This document shows positions 61,777 through 64,000 of a stretch of DNA of 64,000 nucleotides, in pieces. The stretch comes from Pectobacterium sp013449375 (GTDB lineage: Bacteria > Pseudomonadota > Gammaproteobacteria > Enterobacterales > Enterobacteriaceae): assembly GCF_048593165.1 (NCBI RefSeq), contig NZ_CP184271.1; one strand, given 5' to 3'. The translations under genes were made by a program, and so were the position numbers. The notes beneath the pieces are model-generated. The model was given only the letters and a program-made list of their open reading frames with translations. It was not told the origin of the DNA and did not search any database. Every line of letters begins with the position of its first letter. Within the stretch, counting starts at the first letter, position 1.

Positions 61777-62415
61777 TTACGCCAGCAGTGTTTTGATGTA
61801 GCTGGTCAGTGCTTCGTCTTTGCTGTTAGCAAAGAAGTATTCCTGGAATTTAGGGCCAGCAATGGCACCTTTAACCAGATCCTGATCAAGACCTTTCAGA
61901 ATAGAGATCAGATCGTTGTAGGTCACTTCTTTTACAGCATCCAGGATTTTCTTGTTACGCTGTTGAGGAACAACGCGATCGCTCGGATAGCCACGGCCGC
62001 CTTCTTCTTTGAACAACTGGGTAAACAGGTTTTCCAGATTCAGCTCAGCGCCCCAGCCAAAGCCTTTAGCATAAGGAACGGATACGGCGTTACCGTTGTT
62101 GATCTGAGAGAACAGGTAAGCATCAGATGGGTCAACAACCAGACCACAGATTACGCCAGGGAAAGAGTTACAAGCCAGCATGGCGCCTTGGCCCGTACCG
62201 CAACCGGTCACAACGAAATCAGCAGCGCCAGAGTTCAGCAGGATAGCAGCCAGAATACCGTTCTGGATGTAGGTCAGCTGTGCGGCATCTTCAACGGCAT
62301 ATTGACCGTAGTTGTGTACAGTGTGGCCCAACGGTGCAACCGCTTTGGTCAGCGACTCGGCGATGATGGCGTTTTTGGCAGCCTGGCTGTTCTCGTTAAT
62401 CAGTGCAATTTTCAT
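61777..62415 (-). CDS. RpiB/LacA/LacB-family sugar-phosphate isomerase-like protein
   Basis: The protein has 212 residues. The fold of the family is seen in the N-terminal Rossmann-like part, with the catalytic cysteine in VVTGCGTGQGAML (about residue 72) and ALINENS at the start. Members of this longer subfamily are not assigned a clear substrate; ribose or allose phosphates are plausible. It is monocistronic, has AAAAGGAACG as ribosome site, and ends at a strong terminator, suggesting good expression. Confidence 0.85.
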   Translation of the reverse strand: MKIALINENSQAAKNAIIAESLTKAVAPLGHTVHNYGQYAVEDAAQLTYIQNGILAAILLNSGAADFVVTGCGTGQGAMLACNSFPGVICGLVVDPSDAYLFSQINNGNAVSVPYAKGFGWGAELNLENLFTQLFKEEGGRGYPSDRVVPQQRNKKILDAVKEVTYNDLISILKGLDQDLVKGAIAGPKFQEYFFANSKDEALTSYIKTLLA

Positions 62416-62627
62416 GTTCGTTCCTTTTCTGTGACGGACAAATACATTTTTTAAAACTGTATTTCAATTTGATGTGTGCAGTATACCGTTTCAAAAATAA
62501 AGCGCAAATCGTGGAAGCAAAGAATGCGGCATAGCCCATAGATTCAGGAAAAACACAATGAACGGAAAAGGGACAATAAAGACATAACACATTGAAAAAT
62601 GGCGCTGTATTTCAGCGCCATAGGGAA

Positions 62628-64000
62628 TTATGTATCTGGGAAGGTTAGCGTATTGCCGGGCGCTTCTCGATTAAGATGAAGAAAATTCAGGTGGCGCTCG
62701 TACTGATCCAGAATGTCGTTAATCACCTGTTTTTTACTGTAGTCCATCAGGTCATTCCCTTGACTTCCTTCCAGCAGGAAAGTCTCAAGGCGGTAATAAT
62801 CTGATTTCCCCGAGCGGGCGCGGTAGGTAAAGGCAGGGACGCTATAGCGCTGTGGCCAGATTTGATAAAGGAAATTCTGTTCATCACCCAAATCCACCAA
62901 CAGTTCGAGGTGATTCAGACGTTCATCTTCGACAGGCGGTAATTCGTTGACTTCAACATTGGCGCCGCGAAGGCGCAGTTCACGTGCGACATCCTCCATG
63001 GCGGTTTTACAGACGTCATCCAGCATTTTCTGTGTATGCGTTGTGCCAGGGAAATGCATGACACGTGAGAGACGTTGTTTCCAGTTCAAACGATCGTCGC
63101 CTGAAATTGGCATCGGCGCTGAGGTTTGTAAGGAACTGGCTTTACGGTAATCCTCCACGCGTAGTGATTTATATAACCCAGCCATAATAAAGAACATCAC
63201 AAAGCTAAACGGTAATCCCATGATGACGGTAGTGCTCTGTAAAGCGGACACGCCATTTGTCATCAGCATACCTAGCGTCAGCAGGCCAATCGCGACCGAC
63301 CAGAAAATCCGCAGCCAGTTTGGTGCATCATTGTTGATGTCGCTAAGGCGAGAAGTAAAGTTACCCAGTACCAATGAACCGGAGTCAGCAGAGGTGACAT
63401 AAAACAGCAGGCCGGTAATGGTCGCGACAGAGGCGCTCAGGCTGAAACCAGGATACTGAGCCAGCAGGCTATAGAAGCCACGCTCTGGGTACTGCATAAC
63501 TTCATTGGCAAAGTCCAGATTACCGTGGATGACCTGATAAAGCGCGCTGTTGCCGAAAATGGAGAGCCACAGCAGGGTAAAGACAAACGGAATGATCAGC
63601 GTGCCGACAACGAACTGTCGAATGGTTCTGCCGCGTGAAATTCGTGCCAAGAATAGACCGACAAACGGTGCCCACGCCACCCACCATGCCCAGAAGAACA
63701 GCGTCCAGCTATTCATCCACTCGGTTGGGCGCTCGAACGCAAAGCTATTGAGCGTCATGCCTGTAAAACGATTGATGTAGTCCCCGACATTCAGCACCAG
63801 TGCGTTTAACAGAAACTCGGTATCGCCCCAGAAGAGCAAAAAGAGAATTAAACCCAATGCAAGCAGGACGTTAAGCTCGGCGAGAACGCGAATGCCGCGA
63901 TTCACCCCAGACGTTACGGAAATGGTCGCCATGACCACGGAAAGCAGAATAAGAGATGCCTGAACCGTGAGATTCTCGGGGATCTGAAAGAGCACTTTCA
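62628..64000 (-). CDS. betT: choline transporter BetT, partial (N-terminus beyond window)
   Basis: The reading frame is open to the window edge, so about the first 220 residues of a roughly 677-residue protein are missing. The visible part has the BCCT core, including the segment FFWAWWVAWAPFVGLFLARISRGRTIR that carries the conserved tryptophans, the ITGLLFYVTSADSGSLV helix and the long cytoplasmic C-terminal domain ending in REAPGNTLTFPDT, all strongly like E. coli BetT. It imports choline for glycine-betaine synthesis under osmotic stress. The GTG at 63995 is an internal valine, not the start. Confidence 0.95.
   Translation of the reverse strand, partial: KVLFQIPENLTVQASLILLSVVMATISVTSGVNRGIRVLAELNVLLALGLILFLLFWGDTEFLLNALVLNVGDYINRFTGMTLNSFAFERPTEWMNSWTLFFWAWWVAWAPFVGLFLARISRGRTIRQFVVGTLIIPFVFTLLWLSIFGNSALYQVIHGNLDFANEVMQYPERGFYSLLAQYPGFSLSASVATITGLLFYVTSADSGSLVLGNFTSRLSDINNDAPNWLRIFWSVAIGLLTLGMLMTNGVSALQSTTVIMGLPFSFVMFFIMAGLYKSLRVEDYRKASSLQTSAPMPISGDDRLNWKQRLSRVMHFPGTTHTQKMLDDVCKTAMEDVARELRLRGANVEVNELPPVEDERLNHLELLVDLGDEQNFLYQIWPQRYSVPAFTYRARSGKSDYYRLETFLLEGSQGNDLMDYSKKQVINDILDQYERHLNFLHLNREAPGNTLTFPDT

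Overview
The window is chromosomal DNA of an enterobacterium of the soft-rot group, most likely Pectobacterium. Three things point there: the flagellar and chemotaxis genes form one continuous block, their proteins are close to but distinct from those of E. coli, and a globin-coupled diguanylate cyclase at the left edge resembles the oxygen sensor PccGCS described from P. carotovorum. The genus is an inference. The flagellar, phoH, betT and tRNA-Ser identities rest on direct protein or RNA recognition.

Left flank (1-5.9 kb): a globin-coupled GGDEF protein, a 62-residue unknown, a methyl-accepting chemotaxis protein (MCP) with a sigma-28 promoter, an EamA-type exporter, and a long flhDC control region with a perfect CRP site and a perfect RcsAB-type palindrome. 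From 5.9 to 48.2 kb lies the motility regulon: flhDC-motAB-cheAW-mcp-cheRBYZ-flhBAE (+), flgNMA (-), flgBCDEFGHIJKL (+), fliRQPONMLKJIHGF (-), fliE (+), fliTSD (-) and fliC (+). flhDC is the master regulator. The flg and fli genes build rod, hook, export gate and C-ring. FlgM holds FliA (sigma-28) until hook completion. FliA then reads the late promoters that I can see ahead of flgM, flgK, fliD, fliC and one mcp.

Between fliC and fliAZ (48.3-55.7 kb) is an AT-rich accessory island. It holds decayed IS200, IS30 and IS256 transposase genes, a cysteine-rich small ORF, a 791-residue HAD-fold protein, a protein resembling capsule or Kdo-type glycosyltransferases, a SAM methyltransferase with a helical N-terminus, and an HNH endonuclease with a McrA-like C-terminus. 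The position beside flagellin suggests a flagellin (or surface glycan) modification cassette. This is the least ordinary part of the window.

Right flank (55.7-64 kb): fliA, fliZ, phoH, a second-type MCP without the CheR-tether pentapeptide, a Gph-like HAD phosphatase, tRNA-Ser(GGA), an RpiB/LacA/LacB-family protein and the C-terminal two thirds of the choline transporter BetT, cut by the window edge. I saw no CRISPR array, rRNA, integrase or prophage.
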